Part shown: piece by piece, positions 18,671 through 27,153 of the stretch
Position numbering within the stretch: position 1 is the stretch's first letter
How the letters are laid out: each line of letters starts with the position of its first letter
Source: Burkholderiaceae bacterium
GTDB lineage: Bacteria > Pseudomonadota > Gammaproteobacteria > Burkholderiales > Burkholderiaceae_D
Length of the DNA: 64,000 bases
Reading direction: 5' to 3'
Assembly (NCBI GenBank): GCA_031291325.1
Contig: JARLJG010000001.1
Location: 62,001-126,000 of the forward strand
Notes under the pieces: model-generated
Told to the model about the DNA's origin: nothing
The model's input: the letters and a program-made list of their open reading frames with translations, nothing else
Databases searched by the model: none
Position numbers and translations under genes: made by a program

Positions 18671-19291
18671 ATGAAACGCTGGCCAATATTCGTGAGTTTC
18701 GTGTTGTTCGTTGGCCTGTGCGCGTCCGCAACATTCTGGACAATGCAATTGTTCAAACCCGCGCCGCGCCCGGTGGCGATACCTAGGCCGGCCGGCAAGC
18801 CGGAGCTTGGCCTGGAAGCCGCTTTCGGCTTGTTTGGCGGGCGCGCGACGGCGGTCGCGGCAGCCAGCAATTTCCAGTTGAAGGGGGTGGTGGTCGCGAA
18901 AAATGCGCTGGAGAGCGTCGCCATCCTGGTCGCCGACAGCAAGCCGGCTGAGGCGGTGCGCGTCAATGCCGAACTGATGCCGGGCGTTACGGTGAAAGAA
19001 GTGCATTCCCAATATGTGCTGCTGTTGGATGGCGGCGTGGTGAAACGCGTCGAATTGCCGGCGACAGCGCCGCAAACGAGGGCCGAATCGCCGCTTGGCG
19101 CGACTCCACAGACGCCCGCAGCGGCGCCGACAGGCATGTCGACACCGGTGCCGGGCGGAGCGCCCAATGCGCCGTCACCGCCGCCAAATCCGGCCGGGCA
19201 GGGCGATGTGCAAGCACCCGCCAATGTTCCCCAGCCGCATACCGGTCGTCCGGGCGGACAACGCGGGCCGGATTCACCGAGGGGCAGTTGA
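18671..19291 (+). CDS. gspC: Type II secretion protein GspC
   Basis: A 206-residue inner-membrane protein linking the platform with the secretin. It has one membrane helix (residues 5-25), then the HR domain (FGLFGGRA... FQLKGVVVAKNALESVAILV). The C-terminal 75 residues are Pro/Ala/Gly-rich with no PDZ domain, so this is the short GspC form seen in betaproteobacteria. Its position at the end of the operon, after gspF, is not the usual first place. Confidence 0.85.
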   Translation: MKRWPIFVSFVLFVGLCASATFWTMQLFKPAPRPVAIPRPAGKPELGLEAAFGLFGGRATAVAAASNFQLKGVVVAKNALESVAILVADSKPAEAVRVNAELMPGVTVKEVHSQYVLLLDGGVVKRVELPATAPQTRAESPLGATPQTPAAAPTGMSTPVPGGAPNAPSPPPNPAGQGDVQAPANVPQPHTGRPGGQRGPDSPRGS

Positions 19292-19310
19292 TTTTATGAC
19301 GCCGATTCCC

Positions 19311-19330
19311 GCATCGCAAAAAGGCGATGC
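19311..19330. terminator. Hairpin between convergent gspC and gpx genes
   Basis: A 7-bp perfect stem (GCATCGC/GCGATGC) with an AAAAAG loop lies between the gspC stop and the peroxidase stop. It lacks a clear T-run, so it may end both convergent transcripts only weakly. Confidence 0.4.
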
Positions 19331-19340
19331 GCAAGCAGTC

Positions 19341-19826
19341 CTATTCGGCTAACAATTTCTCGATGTCAGCCAGCAAATCCTGGGGCGGGGTCAGCGGCGC
19401 GTAGCGCTTGAAAACCGAACCGTCCTTCTTCACCAGAAACTTGGTGAAATTCCATTTGATTTTTTCGCTGCCCAGGATGCCACGGCCCTCGGATTTGAGG
19501 AATTGGAACAGCGGGTGTGCGTTGTCGCCGTTGACTTCGATCTTGGCAAACATGGGAAAGGTGACGCCATAATTTTTCTGGCAAAAAGCACCGATTTCGT
19601 CCGCGCCACCCGGCTCCTGTCCGCCAAACTGGTTGCACGGGAAGCCCAGCACCTCAACGCCCTTGTCCTTGAATCGCCGATAGACCTTTTCCAATCCCTC
19701 ATATTGGGGCGTGAAGCCGCAATTGCTGGCGGTGTTGACGATCAACAGCACCTTGCCACGATATTGCGCAAGGTCGACCGGCTGGCCGGCAAGGCTGTCG
19801 GCGCTGAATTCGTACGCTGTGCTCAT
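19341..19826 (-). CDS. Glutathione peroxidase family thiol peroxidase
   Basis: A 161-residue peroxidase of the GPx fold that reduces peroxides with glutathione or thioredoxin. The peroxidatic Cys is in NTASNCGFTPQY (residue about 35), the Gln/second Cys motif in GFPCNQFGGQEPG and the Trp/Asn in WNFTKFLV. A Cys rather than selenocysteine is used. The start ATG overlaps the pilU stop codon by four bases, so it is translated from the pilU message. The frame reaches further upstream inside pilU but the ATG at 19826 gives the normal N-terminus. Confidence 0.93.
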   Translation of the reverse strand: MSTAYEFSADSLAGQPVDLAQYRGKVLLIVNTASNCGFTPQYEGLEKVYRRFKDKGVEVLGFPCNQFGGQEPGGADEIGAFCQKNYGVTFPMFAKIEVNGDNAHPLFQFLKSEGRGILGSEKIKWNFTKFLVKKDGSVFKRYAPLTPPQDLLADIEKLLAE

Positions 19827-20959
19827 ATAATCCCCAAATGTTCGGTGCCCTTGCTCAAATCGCGGGTGCGGGCGTCTTTGCTTCTGAGTTTGATGGCCAG
19901 GCGCAAGTCGTTGACCGAGTCGGCGTTGCGCAATGCATCTTCGTAGGAAATCTTGTCTTGTTCGTACAAGTCGAATAGCGCCTGGTCGAAGGTCTGCATC
20001 CCGATTTCGCGCGATTTCTTCATGATTTCCTTGATCTCGTGGACGTCGCCCTTGAAGATCAAGTCCGATATCAACGGCGAATTCAACATCACTTCGACCG
20101 CCACGCAACGCCCCTTGGTATCGCGCAGCGGAATCAGGCGCTGCGAAATCATGCCCTTCAGATTCAACGACAAATCCATCAGCAATTGCTGCCGCCGTTC
20201 TTCCGGGAAGAAGTTGATGATGCGGTCCAGCGCTTGATTGGAGCTATTCGCATGCATGGTAGCCAGGCACAGATGGCCGGTTTCGGCGAAGGCAATCGCA
20301 TAATCCATCGTATCGCGGTCGCGGATTTCGCCGATCAGGATCACGTCCGGCGCTTGCCGCAAGGTATTCTTCAGGGCCACGTTCCAATCGGCGGTATCGG
20401 AGCCTATGTCACGCTGGGTGACGATGCAATTGCGATGCGGATGGATGTATTCGACCGGGTCTTCGATCGTGATGATGTGGCCGAAGCTGTTTTCGTTGCG
20501 ATGGCCGACCATTGCCGCCAGGGTGGTCGACTTGCCGGAGCCGGTCGCGCCCACCATGATGACCAGCCCGCGCTTGGTCATTGCCACTTCCTTTAGCACC
20601 TGCGGCACACCGAGGTCGTCGATCTTCGGGATTGCGGTGGTGATGGTGCGCAATACCAGGCCGACCTTTCCCTGTTGGACGAAGGCCGACACGCGGAAGC
20701 GTCCGAGATCGCCGGGGCTGATCGCGAAGTTGCACTCCTTGGTCGCTTCAAATTCCGCCGACTGCTTGTCGTTCATGATCGCGCGCGCCAATTCGACCGT
20801 ATGGCTCGAAGTCAACGGCTGGTTCGAGACCGGCGTGACCTTGCCGTCGATTTTGAAAGCAGGTGGAAAATCGGTGGTGATAAACAAGTCGGAGCCGTTC
20901 TTGCTGAGCATCAGGCGCAGCAAATCGAACATGAATTTGGTAGCTTGGTCGCGTTCCAT
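19823..20959 (-). CDS. pilU: Type IV pilus retraction ATPase, PilU type
   Basis: A 378-residue PilT-like hexameric ATPase that assists pilus retraction. Walker A GATGSGKST is near residue 132, the Asp box EDPVEYIHPH near 161, Walker B DVILIGEIRDRDTM near 198, and the His box (ATMHANSS) near 229. PilU features are the N-terminal MFDLLRLMLSKNGSDLFI and the C-terminal extension ending after SVNDLRLAIKLRS. pilT is just upstream on the same strand (119-base gap). Confidence 0.95.
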   Translation of the reverse strand: MERDQATKFMFDLLRLMLSKNGSDLFITTDFPPAFKIDGKVTPVSNQPLTSSHTVELARAIMNDKQSAEFEATKECNFAISPGDLGRFRVSAFVQQGKVGLVLRTITTAIPKIDDLGVPQVLKEVAMTKRGLVIMVGATGSGKSTTLAAMVGHRNENSFGHIITIEDPVEYIHPHRNCIVTQRDIGSDTADWNVALKNTLRQAPDVILIGEIRDRDTMDYAIAFAETGHLCLATMHANSSNQALDRIINFFPEERRQQLLMDLSLNLKGMISQRLIPLRDTKGRCVAVEVMLNSPLISDLIFKGDVHEIKEIMKKSREIGMQTFDQALFDLYEQDKISYEDALRNADSVNDLRLAIKLRSKDARTRDLSKGTEHLGII

Positions 20960-21078
20960 TGTGATTCCTTAGTCGTGCCGATGGTAATGACTTGCCCTGA
21001 AACAACCTGCACATTTGGATTGCGGCCGGCGCCCAAACCCACAAGTTGTTTCAGTATAAGCCCTAAGTCGAAATTCGT

Positions 21079-22122
21079 TCAGCCGGGGAAATTTTCCGGA
21101 GTTTTGGCGGCACTGCGCGCGACGGCGCCCGAAATGACGTTGCGTTTGACCAGTTCGGTCAAGTTGCTGTCCAGCGTTTGCATGCCCATGTTGCTGCCGG
21201 TCTGGATGGCAGAATACATTTGCGCGACTTTCGCTTCGCGGATCAGGTTGCGGATGGCCGGCGTGCCGACCATGATTTCATGCGCGGCTACACGGCCCGA
21301 ACCATCCTTGGTCTTCAACAAGGTCTGCGAAATCACCGCCTGCAAGGATTCCGACAACATCGCGCGCACCATTTCCTTTTCGTCGCCGGGGAAAACGTCG
21401 ACGATACGGTCGATGGTCTTGGCCGCCGACGACGTATGCAAGGTGCCGAACACAAGGTGGCCGGTTTCCGCCGCCGACAAGGCCAGGCGAATGGTTTCCA
21501 GATCGCGCAATTCGCCCACCAGGATGACATCCGGGTCTTCGCGCAGCGCCGAGCGCAGTGCCGCGCTGAACGAATGCGTGTGCGGGCCGACTTCGCGCTG
21601 GTTAATCAGGCATTTCTTGGAGTCGTGCACGAATTCGATCGGGTCTTCGATGGTCAGGATATGCGCGTATTCGTTTTCGTTGACGTGGTTCACCATCGCC
21701 GCCAGCGTGGTCGACTTGCCGGAACCGGTCGGGCCGGTCACCAGCACCAAGCCGCGCGGCTTGAGCGACAGATCGGTAAAGATTCTTGGGCAATTCAGCG
21801 CTTCTAGGCTGAGAATTTTCGATGGAATGGTACGCAACACCGCAGCCGCGCCGCGATCCTGGTTGAATGCGTTGACACGAAAACGGGCCAGGCCGGGAAT
21901 GGCAAAGGAAAAGTCGCATTCCAGGTTTTCTTCATAGGCCTTGCGCTGGCCGTCGTTCATGATGTCATAAATCATGCCATGCACGTCTTTGTGTTCGAGC
22001 GGCGGCAAATTGATGCGGCGCACGTCGCCGTGCACGCGGATCATCGGCGGCAAACCGGAAGACAGGTGCAAATCGGATGCATTATTCTTGACCGAAAATG
22101 CCAAGAGTTCGGAAATGTCCAT
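21079..22122 (-). CDS. pilT: Type IV pilus retraction ATPase PilT
   Basis: The main retraction motor of type IV pili, 347 residues. It starts with MDISELLAFSVKNNASDLHLS, the PilT N-terminus. Walker A GPTGSGKST is near residue 129, Walker B DVILVGELRDLETIRLAL near 194, and the AIRNLIRE motif needed for retraction is near residue 268. It is divergent from yggS, with an 86-base shared promoter gap, as in many proteobacteria. Confidence 0.97.
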   Translation of the reverse strand: MDISELLAFSVKNNASDLHLSSGLPPMIRVHGDVRRINLPPLEHKDVHGMIYDIMNDGQRKAYEENLECDFSFAIPGLARFRVNAFNQDRGAAAVLRTIPSKILSLEALNCPRIFTDLSLKPRGLVLVTGPTGSGKSTTLAAMVNHVNENEYAHILTIEDPIEFVHDSKKCLINQREVGPHTHSFSAALRSALREDPDVILVGELRDLETIRLALSAAETGHLVFGTLHTSSAAKTIDRIVDVFPGDEKEMVRAMLSESLQAVISQTLLKTKDGSGRVAAHEIMVGTPAIRNLIREAKVAQMYSAIQTGSNMGMQTLDSNLTELVKRNVISGAVARSAAKTPENFPG

Positions 22123-22208
22123 TTATAATCCTTGGGCTGGAAAAAATTAGGCAACGCGCCGGTTAGGGCTTGCCTTCGCGCGCTCACCTGTTAAAAAGTC
22201 TGTCGATT

Positions 22209-22904
22209 ATGTCCTCAATCCCCAACAACTTGCAAGCCGTGCATGCACAGATTATTGCGGCCGCGCGCAGTGCCGTGCGCGACCCCAATACCGTCATTTT
22301 ACTTGCGGTATCAAAAACCTTCGGCGCCGATGCCGTGATCGAGGCGGCGCAAGCCGGTCAGCGCGCGTTCGGCGAAAATTACGTGCAAGAAGCGGTGGAT
22401 AAAATTGCGGAGTTGCGCCGCGACCGGCCCGATTTATTGCTTGAATGGCATTTCATCGGCCCGATTCAAAGCAACAAGACGCGGCAAATCGCCGAGAATT
22501 TCGATTGGGTGCATACCATCGAACGCGAGAAAATCGCGCATCGGCTGGCCGAACAGCGTCCCGCACATCTAGCGCCGCTCAATGTTTGTTTGCAAGTTAA
22601 TATTAGCGGCGAGTCAACGAAAAGCGGCGTCACGCCTGAAGAGTTGCTGCCGTTGGCGCAAGCGGTCGCCGCCATGCCTCGCCTCACATTGCGCGGATTG
22701 ATGGCGATCCCGGAACCGGCTGCGACTTTCGAGCAGCAGCGCGTGCCGTTTCGGCAACTGTATCAACTCTACGAGACCTTGCGGGCGCAGGGCTTGCCGT
22801 TGGATACGCTATCGATGGGTATGTCGGCGGATATGAGCGCAGCGATCGCCGAAGGCGCAACGATCGTGCGGGTAGGCACTGCAATTTTTGGAAAAAGAAC
22901 ATGA
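22209..22904 (+). CDS. yggS: PLP homeostasis protein YggS/PROSC
   Basis: A 231-residue pyridoxal-phosphate-binding protein that keeps free PLP in balance. The PLP Lys is in LLAVSKTF (residue about 37), and GENYVQE, WHFIGPIQSNK and LSMGMSADM are family signatures. The ATG at 22209 is chosen over an in-frame one 39 bases upstream because it matches the family N-terminus. The stop overlaps the proC start. Confidence 0.95.
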   Translation: MSSIPNNLQAVHAQIIAAARSAVRDPNTVILLAVSKTFGADAVIEAAQAGQRAFGENYVQEAVDKIAELRRDRPDLLLEWHFIGPIQSNKTRQIAENFDWVHTIEREKIAHRLAEQRPAHLAPLNVCLQVNISGESTKSGVTPEELLPLAQAVAAMPRLTLRGLMAIPEPAATFEQQRVPFRQLYQLYETLRAQGLPLDTLSMGMSADMSAAIAEGATIVRVGTAIFGKRT

Positions 22905-23725
22905 AAAGCGATTTGAAAATCTGTTTCATCGGCGGCGGCAACATGGCCACCGCGTTGATCGGCGGTTTGGCTGGCAAGTTGACGGATGCGGCAAATATCC
23001 ACGTGGTCGATCCGAATGCCGATGCGCTGGCAAAGCTGGCGCAACAGTTCGGCGTCGCCACCTCGGATCGGGTCGATGCGGCCATAGGCGCTGCCGACGT
23101 GGTCGTATTGGCAGTCAAGCCGCAGCAAATGAAGGAAGTGGCAGCGCTGCTGGCGCCGCAGATCGGCGCGCAACTGGTCTTGTCGATTGCAGCCGGCATC
23201 CGCGCGGCCGATTTGTCGCGCTGGTTGAACGGGCATCAAGCGATTGTGCGCAGCATGCCGAATACGCCCGCCTTGATCGGGCAAGGGATTGCCGGCATGG
23301 TGGCGATGGCCGGCGTGACCGCAGAGCAGCGCGACATCGCCGACGCCATCCTGCGTTCGGTCGGCGCCACCGTCTGGCTGGACGACGAAGCGTTGATCGA
23401 TCCGGTCACCGCTGTGTCGGGCAGCGGCCCGGCTTACGTGTTTTACTTCATCGAGGCGATGCAACAGGCGGCGCAGGAAATGGGCCTGACGCCCGAGCAA
23501 GGAACGCAATTGGCGATTGCCACCTTTACCGGCGCGTCGCAATTGGCCGCACAAGCGAGCGAGCCGGTCGCGCTATTGCGCGAGCGCGTGACCTCCAAGG
23601 GCGGCACCACCTATGCGGCCTTGACCAGCATGGATGCGAGCGGCGTCAAGGATGGCATCGTGCGGGCATTGCACGCGGCGGCGCAGCGCGGCAAGGAGTT
23701 GGGCGACGAATTCGGGCGCGGCTAG
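22901..23725 (+). CDS. proC: Pyrroline-5-carboxylate reductase
   Basis: It catalyses the last step of proline synthesis, reducing pyrroline-5-carboxylate with NAD(P)H. The N-terminal Rossmann motif is ICFIGGGNMATALIGGL. The C-terminal signature AVSGSGPAYVFYFIEAM and the SKGGTTYAAL region are present. 274 residues is normal. It overlaps yggS by four bases (ATGA), the common yggS-proC pair. Confidence 0.97.
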   Translation: MKSDLKICFIGGGNMATALIGGLAGKLTDAANIHVVDPNADALAKLAQQFGVATSDRVDAAIGAADVVVLAVKPQQMKEVAALLAPQIGAQLVLSIAAGIRAADLSRWLNGHQAIVRSMPNTPALIGQGIAGMVAMAGVTAEQRDIADAILRSVGATVWLDDEALIDPVTAVSGSGPAYVFYFIEAMQQAAQEMGLTPEQGTQLAIATFTGASQLAAQASEPVALLRERVTSKGGTTYAALTSMDASGVKDGIVRALHAAAQRGKELGDEFGRG

Positions 23726-23844
23726 CTGCCGTTTCTAGGGTTAATCTTCGCGCATTTCAAGATTCGTTCGCGCCGCTTGACGTGTAGTAGGCTTCAAGGA
23801 ATACATAGTCGACCTTCGCGTTAAGCCGGTACGCGAAATTTCAG

Positions 23845-23892
23845 TTGCGTTTCTGTAATCGATTCCTATAATGTTAAGTATATTTAACATTA
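23845..23892 (+). promoter_or_regulatory. Promoter and palindromic operator of the toxin-antitoxin pair
   Basis: A consensus -10 box TATAAT (23867-23872) has a TTGCGT -35 (23845-23850) 16 bases upstream. A palindrome with 9-base arms (TAATGTTAA at 23869-23877, TTAACATTA at 23884-23892) overlaps the -10 box and the start point. This is the usual arrangement for autorepression by an HTH antitoxin. Confidence 0.7.
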
Positions 23893-23907
23893 ATTGGCGA
23901 TTGCACA

Positions 23908-24384
23908 ATGAATCTTGTTGAAATTGGTCAAAAAATTCACTCGAAACGCATTGAAGCCGGCCTATTGCAAGAGCAGCTTGCACGGCTCACTGGCCTGTCG
24001 CGGGTGACGATCAATCAACTGGAAAACGGCACCATCAACGACATTGGATTCAATAAGTTGAAGGGTATATTTGAAGTTCTTGGGGTCGACATGGAAATAC
24101 AGCAATTGCCTGGCATGAAAAGCGCGCTGGCGGTGGCGGCTCGCTCGATCAGCACGAGCTATAAGGAAGTCATGTCCGCAGAAACGCTTTCCCAGATTTT
24201 GCGTTCCGGTGAGGCACCAGCGCGCTATCATGCGCATTTGATGTCTCTGCTAGATGAGACGCCGTTGCCGGTGGTCGTCAAAGCCGTTTTTGAAGCGGCG
24301 ACCGTCGATGCGCCCCCGAAAAAGATAATGAAGAACCTTCATCAATGGGCGAATCAATGGAAGACCCGCAGAAAGGCGTTCTGA
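23908..24384 (+). CDS. HTH (XRE-type) antitoxin/regulator of a nucleotidyltransferase toxin
   Basis: A 158-residue protein with an N-terminal XRE helix-turn-helix (residues 5-60: IHSKRIEAGLLQEQLARLTGLSRVTINQLENG). The C-terminal half carries a different domain of unknown structure. It precedes and overlaps a nucleotidyltransferase toxin gene by 40 bases, so it is probably its antitoxin and represses the shared promoter through the palindrome at 23869-23892. Base use is more AT-rich than in the flanking proC and ubiA genes, which fits acquisition by transfer. Confidence 0.82.
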   Translation: MNLVEIGQKIHSKRIEAGLLQEQLARLTGLSRVTINQLENGTINDIGFNKLKGIFEVLGVDMEIQQLPGMKSALAVAARSISTSYKEVMSAETLSQILRSGEAPARYHAHLMSLLDETPLPVVVKAVFEAATVDAPPKKIMKNLHQWANQWKTRRKAF

Positions 24385-25067
24385 TCCATGCCACATCAGA
24401 CCTGCCCAAAACATGGGAAGGTCTGTTTCAGCATGCCTTGTCGCTGGTTGACGAGATCGCCCGTCACGGCAGGGCGAACCCATTCTGGACGTTTGGCGGC
24501 GGAACGGTGCTGATGCTACGGTACGCGCACCGCAACAGCAAAGATATCGATATTTTCGTGCCAGACCCGCAGTCGCTGGGTTTTGTCACTCCGCGATTGA
24601 GCGACGTAGCGGAATCCCTCGCCGATGACTATGTCGAAACCTCCGGGTATGTGAAGCTGTATCTTGCAACCGGCGAAATCGATTTCGTTGCCGCTCCAAA
24701 TCTGACGAGCCCCGGATACGAGATTCACACGATCTTCGGGCGCGAGGTGCGAGTGGAAACGGCTGTTGAAGTAATCGCGAAAAAATTATGGCATCGGGGC
24801 GATAAAATTACCGGTCGCGATATTTTCGACTTCGCTTTAATCGCCGAAAGAGATCCTGATTCTCTGGAGCAGAACGCTCAGTTCATGGTTCGACACGCCA
24901 CGGCAATCTTCCAGCAACTTTCCGAAAGGTACGAACCCTTGCGCATACAATTCGAGGCGGTAGAGGCACTTACGTTTCACCCCAGCTTCGATAAAGCTTG
25001 CGAGACGCTGCGGAGTTCGTTGTCGACAATGCTTGCCATCCTGGAAAATGGATTGCGTTACGACTAA
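24345..25067 (+). CDS. AbiEii/AbiGii-type nucleotidyltransferase toxin
   Basis: A 240-residue nucleotidyltransferase-fold protein. The signature FGGGTVLMLRYAHRNSKDIDIF (residues about 48-69) holds the GG and the Asp pair of the active site, and EVIAKKLWHRGDKITGRDIFDFA is the family helical motif. Such proteins block growth by transferring nucleotides to tRNA or other targets, and some protect against phage. The reading frame begins inside the antitoxin gene (40-base overlap). The start could be the ATG at 24345 or the next in-frame ATG at 24357. The target is not predictable from sequence. Confidence 0.85.
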   Translation: MGESMEDPQKGVLIHATSDLPKTWEGLFQHALSLVDEIARHGRANPFWTFGGGTVLMLRYAHRNSKDIDIFVPDPQSLGFVTPRLSDVAESLADDYVETSGYVKLYLATGEIDFVAAPNLTSPGYEIHTIFGREVRVETAVEVIAKKLWHRGDKITGRDIFDFALIAERDPDSLEQNAQFMVRHATAIFQQLSERYEPLRIQFEAVEALTFHPSFDKACETLRSSLSTMLAILENGLRYD

Positions 25068-25076
25068 CGGGCATCT

Positions 25077-25931
25077 CTAAAACAACCCAAAATTCAATGC
25101 AATACCCGCAAACACCGCCGCCCCCAACCAATTGTTATGCCGGAAAGCCGCGAAGCAGCGCATGCGTTCGCGTCCGCGAATCAGCGTGTAATGGTAGAGC
25201 GCGCAGCCCAGCGCAAGCAGCAAGCCCGCCGGGAACCAGGTATGCAAGCCATATCGCCAGCCGACCAGCAAAACGATGACGCCGCTTGCGGCGTAACACA
25301 GCATGATTGCCAGCACGTCAAAGCGTCCGAAGGTGATGGCCGAGGTCTTGATGCCGATTTTCAAGTCGTCGTCGCGGTCGACCATCGCGTACTCGGTATC
25401 GTAGGCGATGGCCCACAATATGTTTGCGCCCAACAACGCCCAGGCCACCGGCGGCACCGTGGCTTGCACGGCGGCATACGCCATCGGAATGCCGAAACCG
25501 AAGGCGATGCCCAGATACGCCTGCGGGATGGCAAAAAAACGCTTGAAATACGGGTAACTGGCGGCGATCGACACCGCCGCCACCGACAACTCCTTGGTCA
25601 ATAGATTCAGCGGCAGGATCAGCGCGAACGAGATCAAAGCGAGCGCCGCGGCCACCGCCAGTCCTTCCCATGCCGCCAGCTTGCCGCTGGTGAGCGGACG
25701 TTCGGCGGTGCGCTTGACGTATTTGTCGAAATCGAGGTCGGCATAGTCGTTGACCGCACATCCAGCCGAGCGCATCAGCACCGTGCCGAGCGTGAAGATG
25801 AGGACCAAGCGCCAATCCGGCTGGCCGTTCGATGCCAGCCACAACGCCCCAAGCGTGGGCCACAACAGCAGCACGATGCCGATCGGTTTATCGAGGCGGG
25901 TAAGTTGAATATACAGTTTGAGACGATTCAT
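25077..25931 (-). CDS. ubiA: 4-hydroxybenzoate polyprenyltransferase
   Basis: An integral membrane prenyltransferase of ubiquinone synthesis that joins the polyprenyl chain to 4-hydroxybenzoate. 284 residues with about eight to nine membrane helices. The two Asp-rich motifs [12 protein letters not shown] (near residue 62) and [12 protein letters not shown] (near residue 180) bind the Mg-diphosphate. Its start lies 12 bases after the oxyR stop, so the two are likely co-transcribed. Confidence 0.96.
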   Translation of the reverse strand: MNRLKLYIQLTRLDKPIGIVLLLWPTLGALWLASNGQPDWRLVLIFTLGTVLMRSAGCAVNDYADLDFDKYVKRTAERPLTSGKLAAWEGLAVAAALALISFALILPLNLLTKELSVAAVSIAASYPYFKRFFAIPQAYLGIAFGFGIPMAYAAVQATVPPVAWALLGANILWAIAYDTEYAMVDRDDDLKIGIKTSAITFGRFDVLAIMLCYAASGVIVLLVGWRYGLHTWFPAGLLLALGCALYHYTLIRGRERMRCFAAFRHNNWLGAAVFAGIALNFGLF

Positions 25932-25943
25932 TGCCTTGCTTAA

Positions 25944-26891
25944 TCATCCTTCCAGAACGGGAGAATCGCGCAACAGGGCGACGCCCGGCAAATCGCACGC
26001 CAATACCGCTTGCCGCACCGCTTCGATGGCGGCGTTGCGCGTGAAACTCTTGCGCCAGGCGATCGCCACGCGGCGCGACGGCGCCGGGGCGGAGAATGGC
26101 ACGTAGCGCAACATGCCGTCGTTTGCCTGCATATTGGGCACCGACGCCCGTGGCAAGACCGTGATGCCGATACCGGATGCCACCATATGGCGGATGGTTT
26201 CCAGCGACGAGCCTTCAAAGGTGCGGGCGATGCCGTCGCCGGTAGTCGAAAAGCGCGACATTTCGGGGCAGACTTCCAGCACCTGATCGCGGAAGCAATG
26301 GCCATTGCCGAGCAACAGCATGGTTTCCGATTTCAAGTCTTGCGCATCGATGCTGGAGCGCTCGGCCCACGCGTGGTGCTTCGGCAAGGCCACCACGAAC
26401 GGTTCGTCATACAGCGGCTGCACCATCAAGCCATGTTCCGGGAAGGGCAGGGCCATGATGGCGGCATCCAGTTCGCCCTGGCGCAACAATTCGAGCAGGC
26501 GCACCGTGAAATTCTCTTGCAAAATCAGCGGCATCTGCGGCACCCGCTCGATCATGTTCTTCACCATTTGCGGCAACAGATACGGTGCGATGGTGTAGAT
26601 GATGCCGAGCCGGAACGGGCCGACCAGCGGATCCTTGTTCTGCTTGGCGATTTCCTTGATGGCAGCGGTCTGTTCCAGCACCCGCTCGGCCTGGGCGACG
26701 ATTTGCGCGCCCAGCGGCGTGGTCGAGATCTCGGTGCCGCCGCGCTCGAAAATCACGACTCCCAGCTCGTCTTCCAGCTTCTTGATGGCGACCGACAAGG
26801 TCGGCTGCGCGACAAAGCACGCTTCCGCCGCATGGCCGAAATGCTTTTGGCGGGCGACGGCGACGATGTACTTGAGTTCTGTGAGGGTCAT
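25944..26891 (-). CDS. oxyR: Hydrogen peroxide-sensing LysR regulator OxyR
   Basis: A 315-residue LysR-type regulator. The N-terminal winged HTH is residues 1-60. The redox pair is visible in GHCFRDQVLEVC near residue 200, with the two Cys nine residues apart as in OxyR. It therefore senses peroxide by disulfide formation. It sits downstream of recG on the same strand, as in many Burkholderiales, with a repeat-containing gap between. Confidence 0.94.
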   Translation of the reverse strand: MTLTELKYIVAVARQKHFGHAAEACFVAQPTLSVAIKKLEDELGVVIFERGGTEISTTPLGAQIVAQAERVLEQTAAIKEIAKQNKDPLVGPFRLGIIYTIAPYLLPQMVKNMIERVPQMPLILQENFTVRLLELLRQGELDAAIMALPFPEHGLMVQPLYDEPFVVALPKHHAWAERSSIDAQDLKSETMLLLGNGHCFRDQVLEVCPEMSRFSTTGDGIARTFEGSSLETIRHMVASGIGITVLPRASVPNMQANDGMLRYVPFSAPAPSRRVAIAWRKSFTRNAAIEAVRQAVLACDLPGVALLRDSPVLEG

Positions 26892-26998
26892 GCTGGATTC
26901 CGACTTGGTGAGCCTGGAACCGTATTTTACAGGGATTGTCTGCCGCGCTAGTGCAGGCAGCGCTTAAACCTTAACTGATGTTGGAAGATGCCAGGAAA

Positions 26999-27120
26999 GA
27001 GTCCCTTCCCCTTTGCAGGGGGAAGGCTAGGATGGGGGTAGTGCGCCAAAATTACCGCATCAAGTGTCTCGACCGCTCTACCCCCTCCCTAGCCCTCCCC
27101 CTGCAAAGGGGAGGGGACTC
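26999..27120. repeat. Long imperfect inverted repeat between oxyR and recG
   Basis: Two 42-base arms (26999-27040 and 27079-27120) are complementary at about 38 positions, with a 38-base centre. Each arm has its own small hairpin around CCCCTTTGCAGGGG. It is a dispersed-type intergenic palindrome, also transcribed into a stable fold downstream of recG, so it may serve as the recG terminator. Confidence 0.75.
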
Positions 27121-27153
27121 GTACCGGGCGATTTTCAGCGCCAGTGCGTAACG

